A DNA stretch of 64,000 nt from Lysobacter sp. BMK333-48F3 (GCF_019733395.1 NZ_JAIHOO010000001.1:4280983-4344982), one strand, 5' to 3'. Shown: positions 29,586 through 41,121, counted from the first letter of the stretch. Numbers and translations are program-made. The notes: generated by a model not told the origin, from the sequence alone.

Positions 29586-30116
29586 ATGAAACTTCCGTTC
29601 GTGTCCGCGCTGTGTCTGGCCCTGCTCGTTGCCGCCGCCGGCAGCGGCTGCTCGAACGGCACGCCCGAGGTGCACGTGATCGCGCCGGTCAGCCTGTCCG
29701 GCGACCGCATCCAGGTCCGCGGCCAGGGCGGCGTGCGCGCCGAGATCGGCCCCGACGGCGCCTTGCGTATCGACGGCCAAGCGGTCTCGCTCGATCCGGC
29801 GCAGTTGGCGGCGAGCCGGCGCTACTACGTCCAGGCGATGGGCATGACCCAGGACGGCATCGCCGTCGGCAAGGCCGGCGCGGCCCTGGCCGGCAAGGCG
29901 GTCGGCAACGTCGTCGCCGGCCTGACCCAGGGCGATACCGAGTCGATCGAGCGCAAGGTCGAGGCCGATGCCAAGGAAGTCGAACGCCAGGCGCTACGCC
30001 TGTGCGAGCGCATGGCGTCGCTGCGCACCGCCCAGGACGAGCTCGTCGGCGCCCTGCCGGCGTTCCAGCCGTTCGCGGTGCTCGACGCCGATTCGGTCGA
30101 CGACTGCAAGCATTGA
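29586..30116 (+). CDS. DUF2884 (YggN)-like envelope protein
   Basis: A 176-residue exported protein, perhaps a lipoprotein. Hydrophobic start MKLPFVSALCLALLVAAAGSGC has a weak lipobox (GSGC). The conserved parts are GVRAEIGPDGALRIDGQAVSLDPAQLAASRRYY and the C-terminal RQALRLCERMASLRTAQDELVGALPAFQPF, which parallel E. coli YggN; the middle is shorter. The ATG at 29586 follows AGGA; a TTG six bases earlier is possible. It probably belongs to the same envelope-related unit as the DUF4097-like gene 53 bp upstream. Function unknown. Confidence 0.7.
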   Translation: MKLPFVSALCLALLVAAAGSGCSNGTPEVHVIAPVSLSGDRIQVRGQGGVRAEIGPDGALRIDGQAVSLDPAQLAASRRYYVQAMGMTQDGIAVGKAGAALAGKAVGNVVAGLTQGDTESIERKVEADAKEVERQALRLCERMASLRTAQDELVGALPAFQPFAVLDADSVDDCKH

Positions 30117-30127
30117 GGCGCACGCCA

Positions 30128-30147
30128 CGGGCGCCGAACGGCGCCCG
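30128..30147. terminator. Hairpin between convergent DUF2884-like and YiaA/B-type genes
   Basis: CGGGCGCC-GAAC-GGCGCCCG forms an 8-bp stem with a tetraloop in the 48-bp gap between two stop codons. It has no T-tract on either strand. Confidence 0.45.
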
Positions 30148-30164
30148 CTGGCGACGACGCGGCC

Positions 30165-30575
30165 TCAGTCTTCGTAATCGCGGCCGGACGAATCGCGGGT
30201 GTTCTTCTGCACCGCGATCGCGCCGAACAGGCTCAAGGCGAAGGCCATGCCGTAGAAGCCCTTCTCGCTGAGCAACAGTTGCGCGTTCCACAGGCCGACG
30301 AACAACAGCAACAAGGCGCCGACCATCGAGAACCAGGCCAGGCCGTAGTACAGGCCGGTGACCGGAATGCCCTCCATCCTGTCGCGCACGCTCTTTTGCA
30401 CCGACACCGCGGCGAACAGGCCGTACAGCAGCAGGGTCAGGTAATAGCCCTTCTCGTTGAGCAGCATGTCGGCGTTCCACAGGCCGATCAGGAAGGCCGT
30501 TGCGCCGAGCAGCAGTGCGCCCCAGGACGCGCCGACGAAAGCGGCGGAGGGCTTGCGGGAAATGACGCGATTCAT
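30165..30575 (-). CDS. YiaA/YiaB family inner-membrane protein
   Basis: A 136-residue protein with four hydrophobic helices arranged as two copies of the YiaA/B two-helix unit. Copy 1 is LLLGATAFLIGLWNADMLLNEKGYYLTLLLYGLFAAVSVQKSVRD. Copy 2 is LLLLFVGLWNAQLLLSEKGFYGMAFALSLFGAIAVQKNTRD. The repeated GLWNA and LL(N/S)EKG(Y/F)Y are clear. The start ATG 30575 has AAGGA eight bases upstream; the longer frame upward is not family-like. Function of the family is unknown. Confidence 0.85.
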   Translation of the reverse strand: MNRVISRKPSAAFVGASWGALLLGATAFLIGLWNADMLLNEKGYYLTLLLYGLFAAVSVQKSVRDRMEGIPVTGLYYGLAWFSMVGALLLLFVGLWNAQLLLSEKGFYGMAFALSLFGAIAVQKNTRDSSGRDYED

Positions 30576-30769
30576 GGATGAGTCCTTGTCGTGGGTAGCG
30601 GCCATGCCGGGCGGCCGCGCGCCATGCCCGGCATGGATCCGGGGCGGCGCCGCGCTCGGCGGCCGGTGCGGGCACCGGCCTGTGTCGTACGGGCGCTCCC
30701 AGCCCGCGCGCGCACTATGCCGCGCGCCGGGACTTCTGTCATCCAACCGCCCTGGTCGGGCTTGCTCGA

Positions 30770-32491
30770 TCAGGCCGCGCCGGCGACCGAGGCCACGCCC
30801 GCTGCGCCGCGGTCGGCGCTGACCCGGTCGCGGCCGGCGCTCTTGCTGGCGTACAAGGCCGCATCGGCGCGGCGCAGCAGTTGTTCGCCGCTCTCGCCCG
30901 CCCGCAGTTCGGCCACGCCCAGGCTCAACGCGATCGGGATCAGCCGGCCCTCGATCGACAAGGGGTGATCGTTCAAGGACAGGCGCATGTGCTCGGCCAC
31001 CCGCAGCGCCTCGTCCAGGTCCGCGCCGATCAGCACCGCGACCATTTCGTCGCCGCCGTAGCGCCCGCACAGATCGCCGCGGCGCAAGCGGTTGCGCGCG
31101 CGCAGGGCGACGATGCGCAGGGCCTCGTCGCCGGCGCGGTGACCGTGCTCGTCGTTGATGCGCTTGAAATGGTCGATGTCCAGGAACAGCACCGACAAGG
31201 CCTCGCCGCTGCGCTGCGCATGCGCCACCGCCGCGGCCAGCGCCTCCTCCAGCGCGGTACGCGCCAGCACCCCGGTCAGCGCGTCGTAGGACGCGCGGTG
31301 CTGGGCGCGGTCGCGGTCGTGACGCAGCTGGCGCAGGCGCGAGGTCAGGCCGAACAGCAGCGCCAGGCCGCTGAAGGCCAGGCTGGAGGGAAAGGCGAAC
31401 TCCAGCCAGCGGTACATCGGCCACCAGCGCTGGTAGGCGCCGACCAGGGCCACCAGACTGATGATCAGCGGACTCCAAGCGACCAGCAGGAACATGCCTT
31501 CGCGCTGGCGCCGCCACACCGCGTTGGCGATCGCGTACAGCACCACCGCGATCGCCGCCAACAGCACCAGGTTGCCGAAGCTGCCGCTGTAGGGCCAGGT
31601 CTTGAACACGGTCACCGCGATCAGGCCGCCGAGCAGCAGGCAGCAGCCGTCGAGCAGCCGCGCCGCGCGCGGCTGCAGCTCGCGCAGGCGCAGGAACAGG
31701 CTGAAGAAGCGCAGCGAAGCGATCACCGCCGCGGTGTTGAGGATGATGTCCATGCGCCGGTCCAGGGTCAGCGGCCCCAGTTCCAGCCAGGCGCGCATCT
31801 CGCCGCCCTCGATCGCCATCGCCAGCATCTGGCTGGCCAGGGTCAGGCCGAGGAACACGTAGCCGCGCTCGCGCAGGCCGATCCACAGGCCGAACGCCAG
31901 CGCCGCGATCAGGCCGAGCACGGTCAGCACGAAGGTGCGCACCGCGACATAGACGATGTCGCCGCGGTAAACCTCCTGGCCGGGCAAAATCGAAACCTGC
32001 GACGGCACCACGTCGGCGGCGATCATGCGCAGGTACAAGGCGTCGCCGCGGCGCAGGCCCTGCGGCAGCGGAAACACCAGGAACCGGGTCGAGTGGCTGT
32101 AGTCGGCGTCGTCGCCGTAGATCGCGCGCGCCAATGGCTCGCTGTCGCCGGGTCGCCACAGCTCGACCCGCTTGCGGTGCGGCGGGGTCAGCACCAGTTG
32201 CGGCGCGTTGCCCGGGGCGATGTCGCGCAGCGCGACCAGGCGCCACCAACCGACTTCGCGGCGCGCGGTCGGAATCAGCCGGCCGTCCTCGACCTCGGCG
32301 AAACCCGACGCGGCCGCGCCGGACAGGACCTGCCACAGCGCGGGTTCTTCGGCGCCGGTCCAGCGCGCGACCGCCAGCTCGGCGGCCGGCGGCGGCAAAG
32401 CGGTCTGCGCCCGCAGCGGGCTCCACCACCCCAGAATCAGGCACAACAGCGCGAGTCCTGCCCCGCCGATGCGCCACGCCGCTCGATCCAT
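30770..32491 (-). CDS. Membrane diguanylate cyclase with 7TM-DISM sensor
   Basis: Makes cyclic di-GMP from two GTP, signalling between motile and sessile states. It has 573 residues. After the N-terminal signal come a periplasmic 7TMR-DISM extracellular-type domain (about 30-185), seven hydrophobic helices (about 190-400), and a GGDEF domain (about 415-560). The active loop reads GGDEM (479-483), with Met for the usual Phe. The inhibitory I-site RxxD is intact (R470, D473) at the standard 5-residue spacing. The metal-binding aspartate LFLDIDHFK is present. It is likely active and feedback-inhibited. The stimulus is unknown. Confidence 0.88.
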   Translation of the reverse strand: MDRAAWRIGGAGLALLCLILGWWSPLRAQTALPPPAAELAVARWTGAEEPALWQVLSGAAASGFAEVEDGRLIPTARREVGWWRLVALRDIAPGNAPQLVLTPPHRKRVELWRPGDSEPLARAIYGDDADYSHSTRFLVFPLPQGLRRGDALYLRMIAADVVPSQVSILPGQEVYRGDIVYVAVRTFVLTVLGLIAALAFGLWIGLRERGYVFLGLTLASQMLAMAIEGGEMRAWLELGPLTLDRRMDIILNTAAVIASLRFFSLFLRLRELQPRAARLLDGCCLLLGGLIAVTVFKTWPYSGSFGNLVLLAAIAVVLYAIANAVWRRQREGMFLLVAWSPLIISLVALVGAYQRWWPMYRWLEFAFPSSLAFSGLALLFGLTSRLRQLRHDRDRAQHRASYDALTGVLARTALEEALAAAVAHAQRSGEALSVLFLDIDHFKRINDEHGHRAGDEALRIVALRARNRLRRGDLCGRYGGDEMVAVLIGADLDEALRVAEHMRLSLNDHPLSIEGRLIPIALSLGVAELRAGESGEQLLRRADAALYASKSAGRDRVSADRGAAGVASVAGAA

Positions 32492-32745
32492 GCACGTAAT
32501 CCGATGGTGCCCGTTGCAACCGCCGCGATCAGGGTCCGCTGCCGCGACCGGCGGGGCGCGAACCGGCGCCAGGGCGCCTGCGGCGGCAAAGAGTAACCCG
32601 GGAAAGCGACGATCGTCGTCGCCGCTGGCTGCTGCGCATGCTCCGCGGGGCGCGCCGTCGCGGGCAGCCGCCCCGGCCGACGGACCCGGCCCGGGCCGGC
32701 CGCGCGCCGGCGCGCAAACGCCGCCGAAGCCGGCGGCGCGGATTC

Positions 32746-32771
32746 GTCCGGAGGGCCTCGGCCCTCCGGAC
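32746..32771. terminator. Strong hairpin downstream of the 56-residue lipoprotein gene
   Basis: GTCCGGAGGGC, a CTCG loop, GCCCTCCGGAC: a perfect 11-bp stem 14 bp after the lipoprotein stop (minus strand). No T-tract is seen, so termination is uncertain. The region from here to 32492 shows no gene. Confidence 0.5.
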
Positions 32772-32784
32772 GGACCCAGCTCGC

Positions 32785-32955
32785 TCAGCCCGCCGCGCGG
32801 GCGTCGTCGGCCGCCGGCGCCGCGGCGGGCGCGGCCTGCGCGCTGAGATCGACATGGATCTCATCGCCTTCCGGCTCGAGCTGCGGGTTGCAGGCGGTGG
32901 TGCCGACGAGCAGCGACAGGACGGCGGCGTAGCGCAGCAAATGGGTGGATTTCAT
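32785..32955 (-). CDS. Small hypothetical lipoprotein (56 residues)
   Basis: A short gene with good local signals. ATG 32955 has AGGAGC upstream at seven to eight bases. The product opens MKSTHLLRYAAVLSLLVGTTAC, a lipoprotein-like signal with lipidation cysteine C22, though the -3 position is Thr so the lipobox is weak. The mature part NPQLEPEGDEIHVDLSAQ is acidic and ends in an alanine/proline tail. I do not recognise it. It stands alone between the diguanylate cyclase and fumC. The -1 strand coding is supported by signal and RBS rather than homology. Confidence 0.6.
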   Translation of the reverse strand: MKSTHLLRYAAVLSLLVGTTACNPQLEPEGDEIHVDLSAQAAPAAAPAADDARAAG

Positions 32956-33386
32956 GAGCGAAGCTCCTGGTTATGGCGACCGGATCGAGTCCGGGGGTCG
33001 GGGGAAAATCGCCCGCGCGGCAGATACGGCGCCGTTCGGGCGAAAAGCATAAACCGCAAAGATAACCCGGCCGTTGCGCATCGATTACCGCTCAATAACC
33101 GATCGCCGACGCCGTGCTTCCGCGGCGGGCCCGGCGGCTTGCGCCGCCGGATCGGCGCCTGCGCCGGGGCCGGCGTAGACGCGCGAGTGTGTCACGACGG
33201 CCGGCCCGGCGGCGGTTCCATCCGCGTCCGGTCCTGCGCCGCCGGGGTCGAGTTTATCCGCGCCAGTGCCTGCGAATATCCCCCCTTGCGTGCGGCGAGG
33301 ATATCCAAGCGGCGGTAATGGAAAATACCACCTGAGTCGCGAAACTAAATCTCCGAACATTTTCCGATAAAGGCCGTCGGGCACAT
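32956..33386. other. Intergenic region between the small lipoprotein gene and fumC
   Basis: The gap is 431 bp: the lipoprotein promoter must lie in its left part, and the fumC 3' end is at its right. I see modest AT-rich patches near 33040-33080 and 33310-33375 but no hairpin with a T-tract, repeat or convincing ORF. A 73-codon plus-strand ORF (33114-33335) is arginine-rich and lacks an RBS. Confidence 0.5.
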
Positions 33387-36615
<3,229 letters not shown>

Positions 36616-36655
36616 GCGCAGCCGCCGCTTCCCTGAGGCGATGCGGACGCCTCCG

Positions 36656-36899
36656 GTAGGAGCGGCGCAAGCCGCGACCGCGGGCTTGCGGACAGCGGCG
36701 CGGCACGCGGTCGCGACTCGCGTCGCTCCTACCCGGAGGCGGCGCGGCCTCGCCTACTGTAGGAGCGGCGTGAGCCGCGACCGTCGACGAGGGCGGATAC
36801 CACGTCGGCATCCGAAGCCAGCGGCAACCGGTCGATCCGGCTTCGGGACAGGTCGCTTGCGTTCGTCGCTTCGGCTGTCGCGGCTCACGCCGCTCCTCC
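36656..36899. repeat. Two inverted pairs of GTAG-type REP elements
   Basis: The 365-bp gap after purB holds four REPs in two head-to-head pairs: 36656-36679 (+) with 36709-36732 (-), and 36759-36782 (+) with 36876-36899 (-). Each starts GTAGGAGCG or ends with its complement, with the palindromic middle GGCGCAAGCCGCGACC or a variant. Paired REPs can fold into long hairpins that stabilise or attenuate the upstream mRNA. Confidence 0.8.
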
Positions 36900-36980
36900 A
36901 AAAGAACAAACCCGGCGGTTTCGCTGCGCGGCCCGATCGAACATAGTGGCTGACCCTGTGCTGACGTCCGAGATCCGCCG

Positions 36981-37898
36981 ATGCGATTGCGTGCCGGTTT
37001 TTCCGCCGCCTCCCTGCTCTGCCTGTTGACCGCCTGCGCCGCGCACGCGCCGGCCAAGCCCGACCCGAGCGCCGGCCCGGCCTTCGCGCCCTGCGAAGCC
37101 GATCCGGACTGGAACCAGCCGACCCAGCCGCGACGCATCCACGGCAACACCTGGTATGTCGGCACCTGCGGCCTCAGCGCGGTGTTGATCACCTCCGCGC
37201 AGGGTCATGTGCTGATCGACGGCGCCAGCGAACGCGGCGGCCCGCTGATCGAGGCCAGCATCCGTGCGCTCGGCATCGACCCGCGCCAGGTCCGCTACCT
37301 GCTCAACTCGCACGAACACAACGACCACGCCGGCGGCCTGGCCCATCTGCAGCGCGTCACCGGCGCGACCGTGGTCGCGCGCGCGCCGGCGATCGCGGCG
37401 CTGCAAAGCGGCAAGGGCGACCGCAGCGACCCGCAGTTCCTCAGCGTGTCGCGGTTCGCGCCGGTGCGCGCGGTGCAGCGCATCGGCGACGGCGACACCC
37501 TGCGCCTGGGCCCGATCGAGCTGACCGCGCACGCCACGCCCGGCCACACCCCCGGCGGCACCAGTTGGAGCTGGCGCGCCTGCGACGAGGCCGGCGACTG
37601 CAAGGCGATCGCCTACGCCGACAGCCTCACCCCGCTCACCGACGAGGCCTATAGATATAGCGACGAGGCCGCGCATCCGGGCGTGCTGGCGGCGTTCCGG
37701 CGCAGCATCCAGACCGTCGCCGACCTGCCCTGCGACATCCTGGTCACCCCGCATCCGAACGCCAGCAACCTGCTCGCGCGCCTGGACGCGCCGGGCCCGG
37801 CGCCGCAGGGCACGGCCAGCTACTGCCGGGCCTACGCCGCGTCCGGCAACGGCAAGCTCGAGGAACAGCTGCGCAAGGAAGCCGCCCCGGCGCCCTGA
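36981..37898 (+). CDS. Subclass B3-type metallo-beta-lactamase, predicted lipoprotein
   Basis: Zinc hydrolase, 305 residues, predicted to open beta-lactams in the periplasm. Zinc ligands are the HEHNDH motif (H111, H113, D115, H116), H189 (GHTPGGTSW) and H258 (TPHPNASN). The IHGNTWYVGT block near residue 53 and the WNQP before it are typical of B3 enzymes rather than generic MBL proteins. The signal SLLCLLTAC matches a lipobox with C19, so it should be membrane-anchored, unusual for B3. No LysR regulator is adjacent. Substrate profile cannot be read from sequence; a non-lactam substrate remains possible. Confidence 0.85.
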   Translation: MRLRAGFSAASLLCLLTACAAHAPAKPDPSAGPAFAPCEADPDWNQPTQPRRIHGNTWYVGTCGLSAVLITSAQGHVLIDGASERGGPLIEASIRALGIDPRQVRYLLNSHEHNDHAGGLAHLQRVTGATVVARAPAIAALQSGKGDRSDPQFLSVSRFAPVRAVQRIGDGDTLRLGPIELTAHATPGHTPGGTSWSWRACDEAGDCKAIAYADSLTPLTDEAYRYSDEAAHPGVLAAFRRSIQTVADLPCDILVTPHPNASNLLARLDAPGPAPQGTASYCRAYAASGNGKLEEQLRKEAAPAP

Positions 37899-38001
37899 GC
37901 GCGAGCCTGCACGCCGCGCCCGGACCGGCGCGGCGCGCATCGCCACGCCGCCTTAGCGCCGCGCTGCGCACACTCGGGCCTCACGCCTGCGGAGCCAGCC
38001 G

Positions 38002-38400
38002 ATGCAGCAACTGATCAATATCGATGTGCCCGACCTGGACGCCGCGCTGGCGTTCTACACCCGCGCCTTCGGCCTGCACATCGGCCGCCGTCTCGGTGCG
38101 GACGCGATCGAACTGCTCGGCGGCGCCGCGCCGATCTATCTGCTGCGCAAGCCCGAGGGCTCGCCGGCGGCCGGCGACGAGACCCGCCGCTACGCCCGCC
38201 ATTGGTCGCCGATCCATCTCGACGTGGCGGTGACCGACCTCGACGCGGCCCTGGCCAGCGCCCTGGCCGCCGGCGCGCGCCAGGAAGGCCGGATCCGCAG
38301 TGCGAACTGGGGCCGGATCGTCGCCATCGCCGATCCGTTCGGCCACGGCTGGTGCCTGCTGCAATTCCTCGGCCGCGGCTACGACGAAATCACTGGTTGA
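38002..38400 (+). CDS. VOC (glyoxalase/bleomycin-resistance) family protein
   Basis: A 132-residue single VOC domain protein with the two beta-alpha-beta-beta-beta modules (MQQLINIDVPDLDAALAFYTRAFG; then IHLDVAVTDLDAALASALAAGA). Metal ligand candidates are the histidine in SPIHLDV and the DPFGHGWCLLQF glutamine/histidine region near the end. RBS GGAG precedes ATG 38002. The stop codon lies at the start of a 15-bp tandem repeat. The substrate is unknown; VOC proteins range from lyases to dioxygenases and antibiotic-binding proteins. Confidence 0.82.
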   Translation: MQQLINIDVPDLDAALAFYTRAFGLHIGRRLGADAIELLGGAAPIYLLRKPEGSPAAGDETRRYARHWSPIHLDVAVTDLDAALASALAAGARQEGRIRSANWGRIVAIADPFGHGWCLLQFLGRGYDEITG

Positions 38401-38484
38401 AGCTGCGCCGGCTGAAGCTGCACCGGCTGGAGCTGCGCCGACTGGAGCTGCGCTGGCCGGGCTGCGCTGGCTGAAGCTCGCCGG
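38397..38484. repeat. 15-bp tandem repeat beginning at the VOC gene's stop codon
   Basis: About six copies of a 15-bp unit (CTGAAGCTGCGCCGG and variants), the last two 14 bp. The first copy contains the VOC stop TGA; the second has a second TGA in the same frame and later copies have TGG there. It is probably a slippage product. The gap 38401-38609 holds nothing else recognised. Confidence 0.8.
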
Positions 38485-38609
38485 CGAGGACGCGCCGGCC
38501 GCAGCGGGCGCCTAGGGTCGGCCCTAGCTCGGGTCGCTCCGGATGGCGGACCGGCGCAGGCTGTGGCGAGATTCGGGCAGCCCGTCTCATCCCGCTCGCC
38601 GAGGCCGCC

Positions 38610-40058
38610 ATGTCTTTCGTCAGCGATATCGCCGGTACCGTCAGCCGCGTCGTCGAGCAGTTGCTGCAACGCGAACCGCCGCCGCCCCCGCCGGCGCTGA
38701 GCGCCGAACAGATCCAGGCCCGCGCCGATGCGGCGACCTCCGACCCGCAGCAGCGCGAGCTGCTGGTGCAGGGCTACACCCAGGCCCAGCAGGATCGCGA
38801 CGGCGCGCTGTGGCAGCAGACCGAGCAATTGCAGACCCTTTACCACGACCGCGAGGTACTGACCCTGAGCCGTTCGCTGGGCGCCGACGACAGCGTGCCG
38901 GAGGGCTGGCAGCGCGCCAGCGATGCGCAACTGGCGCAGTACGGGCTCAGCGCCGAGCAACTGCATCCGCAGGGCTCGGGCTTCAACGCGCAATTGTTCA
39001 TTCCCGACCCGGCGGTGTTCGGGCCGGACGCGGCGCCGGTGCTGCAGTTCGAAGGCACCGATTTCGGCGACCTGGAAGACGTCAACGCCGACGTCGCCCA
39101 GGCAATCGGCAACGACGAGGCCTATTACAACCAGGCCATCGACATCGCCCAGTCGGTCGCCGAGCACGGCGGCGACGACGTGGTCTTCAGCGGCCACTCG
39201 CTCGGCGGCGGCCTGGCCACCGCCGCGGCCCTGGTCACCGGCAACCGCGGCGTGGTGTCCAACCCGGCCGGCGTGCATCCGGCCACGGTCGAGGCCGCGC
39301 TGGCCGAACGCGGCCTGAGCTTCGAGCAGGCCGACGGCAACATCACCACCTACGCGGTCGACGGCGACCTGCTGACCGAGCTGCAGGCGGCCACCAGCGG
39401 CCTGTCGGCCGACAACGCCGACGGCTTCGCCGCGATCCTCAACGGCGTCGGCCTGGCGGCGAACCGGTTCCAGGACGAGGTCCGCCTGCCGACCGACGCC
39501 ACCGCCGAGGGCGTGCTCAACCTGCCCGATGCGGTCGGGCGCCGGGTGACCCTGGACGCCACCGACGAACAGGGCGATCCGCGCCCGGACATCGTCTCGC
39601 TGGAAGACACCATCGACGGGATCAACGCCGCCTCCGACCAGTTGCCGATCGGCGAACTCGGCGACGTGGCCGAGACCGTCGGCGACGGCGGCGGCCTGTT
39701 CGGCGATATCGTCGGCGGCTTCGGCGACCTGGTCGACAGCGGCACCGAATTCATCGACGAACATCTGCCCGGCCCGGCCGGCGCGATCGTCGGCGCGTTC
39801 GGCGACGGCGTGGAGACCCTGGGCGACGGCATCGAATCGCTGGGCGATCTGGTCGAGCAAGGCGGCGACCTCGCCGCCGACGCGACCGACGCGATCGAGA
39901 CCGGCGTCGCCACCGCGCTCGAGGCCGGGCTGGAGCCCGACACCATCCCGAGCGTGCTGGAAATGGTCGACCGGCACAGCTTCGGCGTATTCGACGATTC
40001 CATGGCCAGCCACATCGGCGAGCAGGAAGCGGCGCTGCGCGAACGGCTGGGGCAGTGA
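38610..40058 (+). CDS. Putative class 3-type lipase/phospholipase, possible secreted effector
   Basis: A 482-residue alpha/beta-hydrolase. The nucleophile elbow is FSGHSLGGG with S197, and the oxyanion segment LQFEGTDFGDLEDV (about 146-159) is typical of class 3 lipases. A likely acid residue is in YAVDGDLL (about 250), and a candidate histidine in DRHSFGVFD near residue 455. It has no signal peptide and starts with SFVSDIAGTVSRVV plus a proline run (PPPPPP). The C-terminal half is acidic and Gly/Asp-rich. This fits a substrate of a type VI, IV or II route, but there is no XVIPCD-like tail. The downstream ankyrin lipoprotein may be its partner. Confidence 0.7.
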   Translation: MSFVSDIAGTVSRVVEQLLQREPPPPPPALSAEQIQARADAATSDPQQRELLVQGYTQAQQDRDGALWQQTEQLQTLYHDREVLTLSRSLGADDSVPEGWQRASDAQLAQYGLSAEQLHPQGSGFNAQLFIPDPAVFGPDAAPVLQFEGTDFGDLEDVNADVAQAIGNDEAYYNQAIDIAQSVAEHGGDDVVFSGHSLGGGLATAAALVTGNRGVVSNPAGVHPATVEAALAERGLSFEQADGNITTYAVDGDLLTELQAATSGLSADNADGFAAILNGVGLAANRFQDEVRLPTDATAEGVLNLPDAVGRRVTLDATDEQGDPRPDIVSLEDTIDGINAASDQLPIGELGDVAETVGDGGGLFGDIVGGFGDLVDSGTEFIDEHLPGPAGAIVGAFGDGVETLGDGIESLGDLVEQGGDLAADATDAIETGVATALEAGLEPDTIPSVLEMVDRHSFGVFDDSMASHIGEQEAALRERLGQ

Positions 40059-40113
40059 CAGCCGCGGCCCCGTCTGCACCGCGCCTTGCCGCGTTCGCGC
40101 CGATACTGACGGA

Positions 40114-41067
40114 ATGCACTGCCGGCATGCCGTCCGCATCCTTAGCGCCGCCGAGCGCATCCGCTGGCTGTGGCCGGCGCTACTGCTGGGCCTGAGCGCC
40201 TGCGCCGAGCGCGCCCCCGCCGCCCTCCCTCATTCCGCCGCCGAGCCCACCGCAATGACCGCCACCCCGCACCTGGAGCAGCATTTCAGCGGCCCCGAAC
40301 TGGCCCTGGCCGAAGCCGCCGCGGCCGGTCGCCGCGACGAAGTGCTGCGCCTGGCGAGGGAAGAGCGCGCCGACCCCAACGCGGTTTCGCCCGGCGGCCT
40401 GCCCTTGCTGGCCTGGCCGATCCTGCATGGCAACGCCGAGGGTGCGGCCGCCCTGCTCGACGCTGGCGCCGACCCCAATCGCGCCGTGCCCGCGCTCGGC
40501 ACGGTGATGGTCTGGGCGGCCAAGGCCGAGCGGCCGGAGCTGCTGCGCACCCTGCTCGAACACGGCGGCGACCCCGATGCGCACGACCTGGACCGCCAGC
40601 CCTTGACCCGGGTCGCGGCGCTGGCCGGGCATTGGGACAACGTGCGCCTGCTGATCGAACACGGCGCGCAAGTCGACGCGGTCGCCCACGACCGCCGCGG
40701 CGACACCTTGCTGGCCTATTACTCGCGCGGCCAGTTCGACAAGGCGCACTGGCTGTTGGAACGCGGCGCGGACCCCGGCCATCGCCTGGACCACGCCGCC
40801 GACCCGCAGCGTGTCGGCGCCCAGCCGGTGGTCGAGAACGTCTACTGGTGGCCGGTCGACGCCGGCAAGTTTCCGCAGTTGGCGCAGTGGCAGCAGCGCT
40901 GCCAGGCCCTGCTCGCCGCGCGCGGCCTGCGCCTGCCGCAGGAGCCGGCGCATCTTGCCCGGCTGCGCGCCGCCCAGGGCGGCGCCGGCGCCGCGCCCGC
41001 GCGCGACCTCGGCGAGGAGATCGAGCGCCGCGAACGCGAACTGGGCCAGGCCCTGCCGCAACGCTGA
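40114..41067 (+). CDS. Ankyrin-repeat lipoprotein, possible immunity partner of the lipase
   Basis: A 317-residue protein. The long n-region, hydrophobic LWPALLLGLSAC and lipobox LSAC put the lipid cysteine at residue 30. Ankyrin repeats follow at about 60-240 (recurring units such as GNAEGAAALLDAGADPN, RPELLRTLLEHGGDPDAHD, WDNVRLLIEHGAQVDA, KAHWLLERGADPG). It starts at ATG 40114, 55 bp after the lipase stop; no strong RBS. An internal ATG at 40255 would drop the lipobox. Periplasmic ankyrin lipoproteins next to lipase genes are a known immunity format in some antibacterial effector pairs; this role is inferred. Confidence 0.76.
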   Translation: MHCRHAVRILSAAERIRWLWPALLLGLSACAERAPAALPHSAAEPTAMTATPHLEQHFSGPELALAEAAAAGRRDEVLRLAREERADPNAVSPGGLPLLAWPILHGNAEGAAALLDAGADPNRAVPALGTVMVWAAKAERPELLRTLLEHGGDPDAHDLDRQPLTRVAALAGHWDNVRLLIEHGAQVDAVAHDRRGDTLLAYYSRGQFDKAHWLLERGADPGHRLDHAADPQRVGAQPVVENVYWWPVDAGKFPQLAQWQQRCQALLAARGLRLPQEPAHLARLRAAQGGAGAAPARDLGEEIERRERELGQALPQR

Positions 41068-41121
41068 GGCCCCGACCCGGGTAACGGTCGCGGCGGCGGC
41101 ATTGGCGTAGACTTCGCGCCC

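Noticed and set aside
31043..31057. GGDEM in the diguanylate cyclase as evidence of a dead enzyme
   Set aside because: The Gly-Gly-Asp-Glu core, metal aspartate and I-site are intact; the fifth position tolerates substitution.
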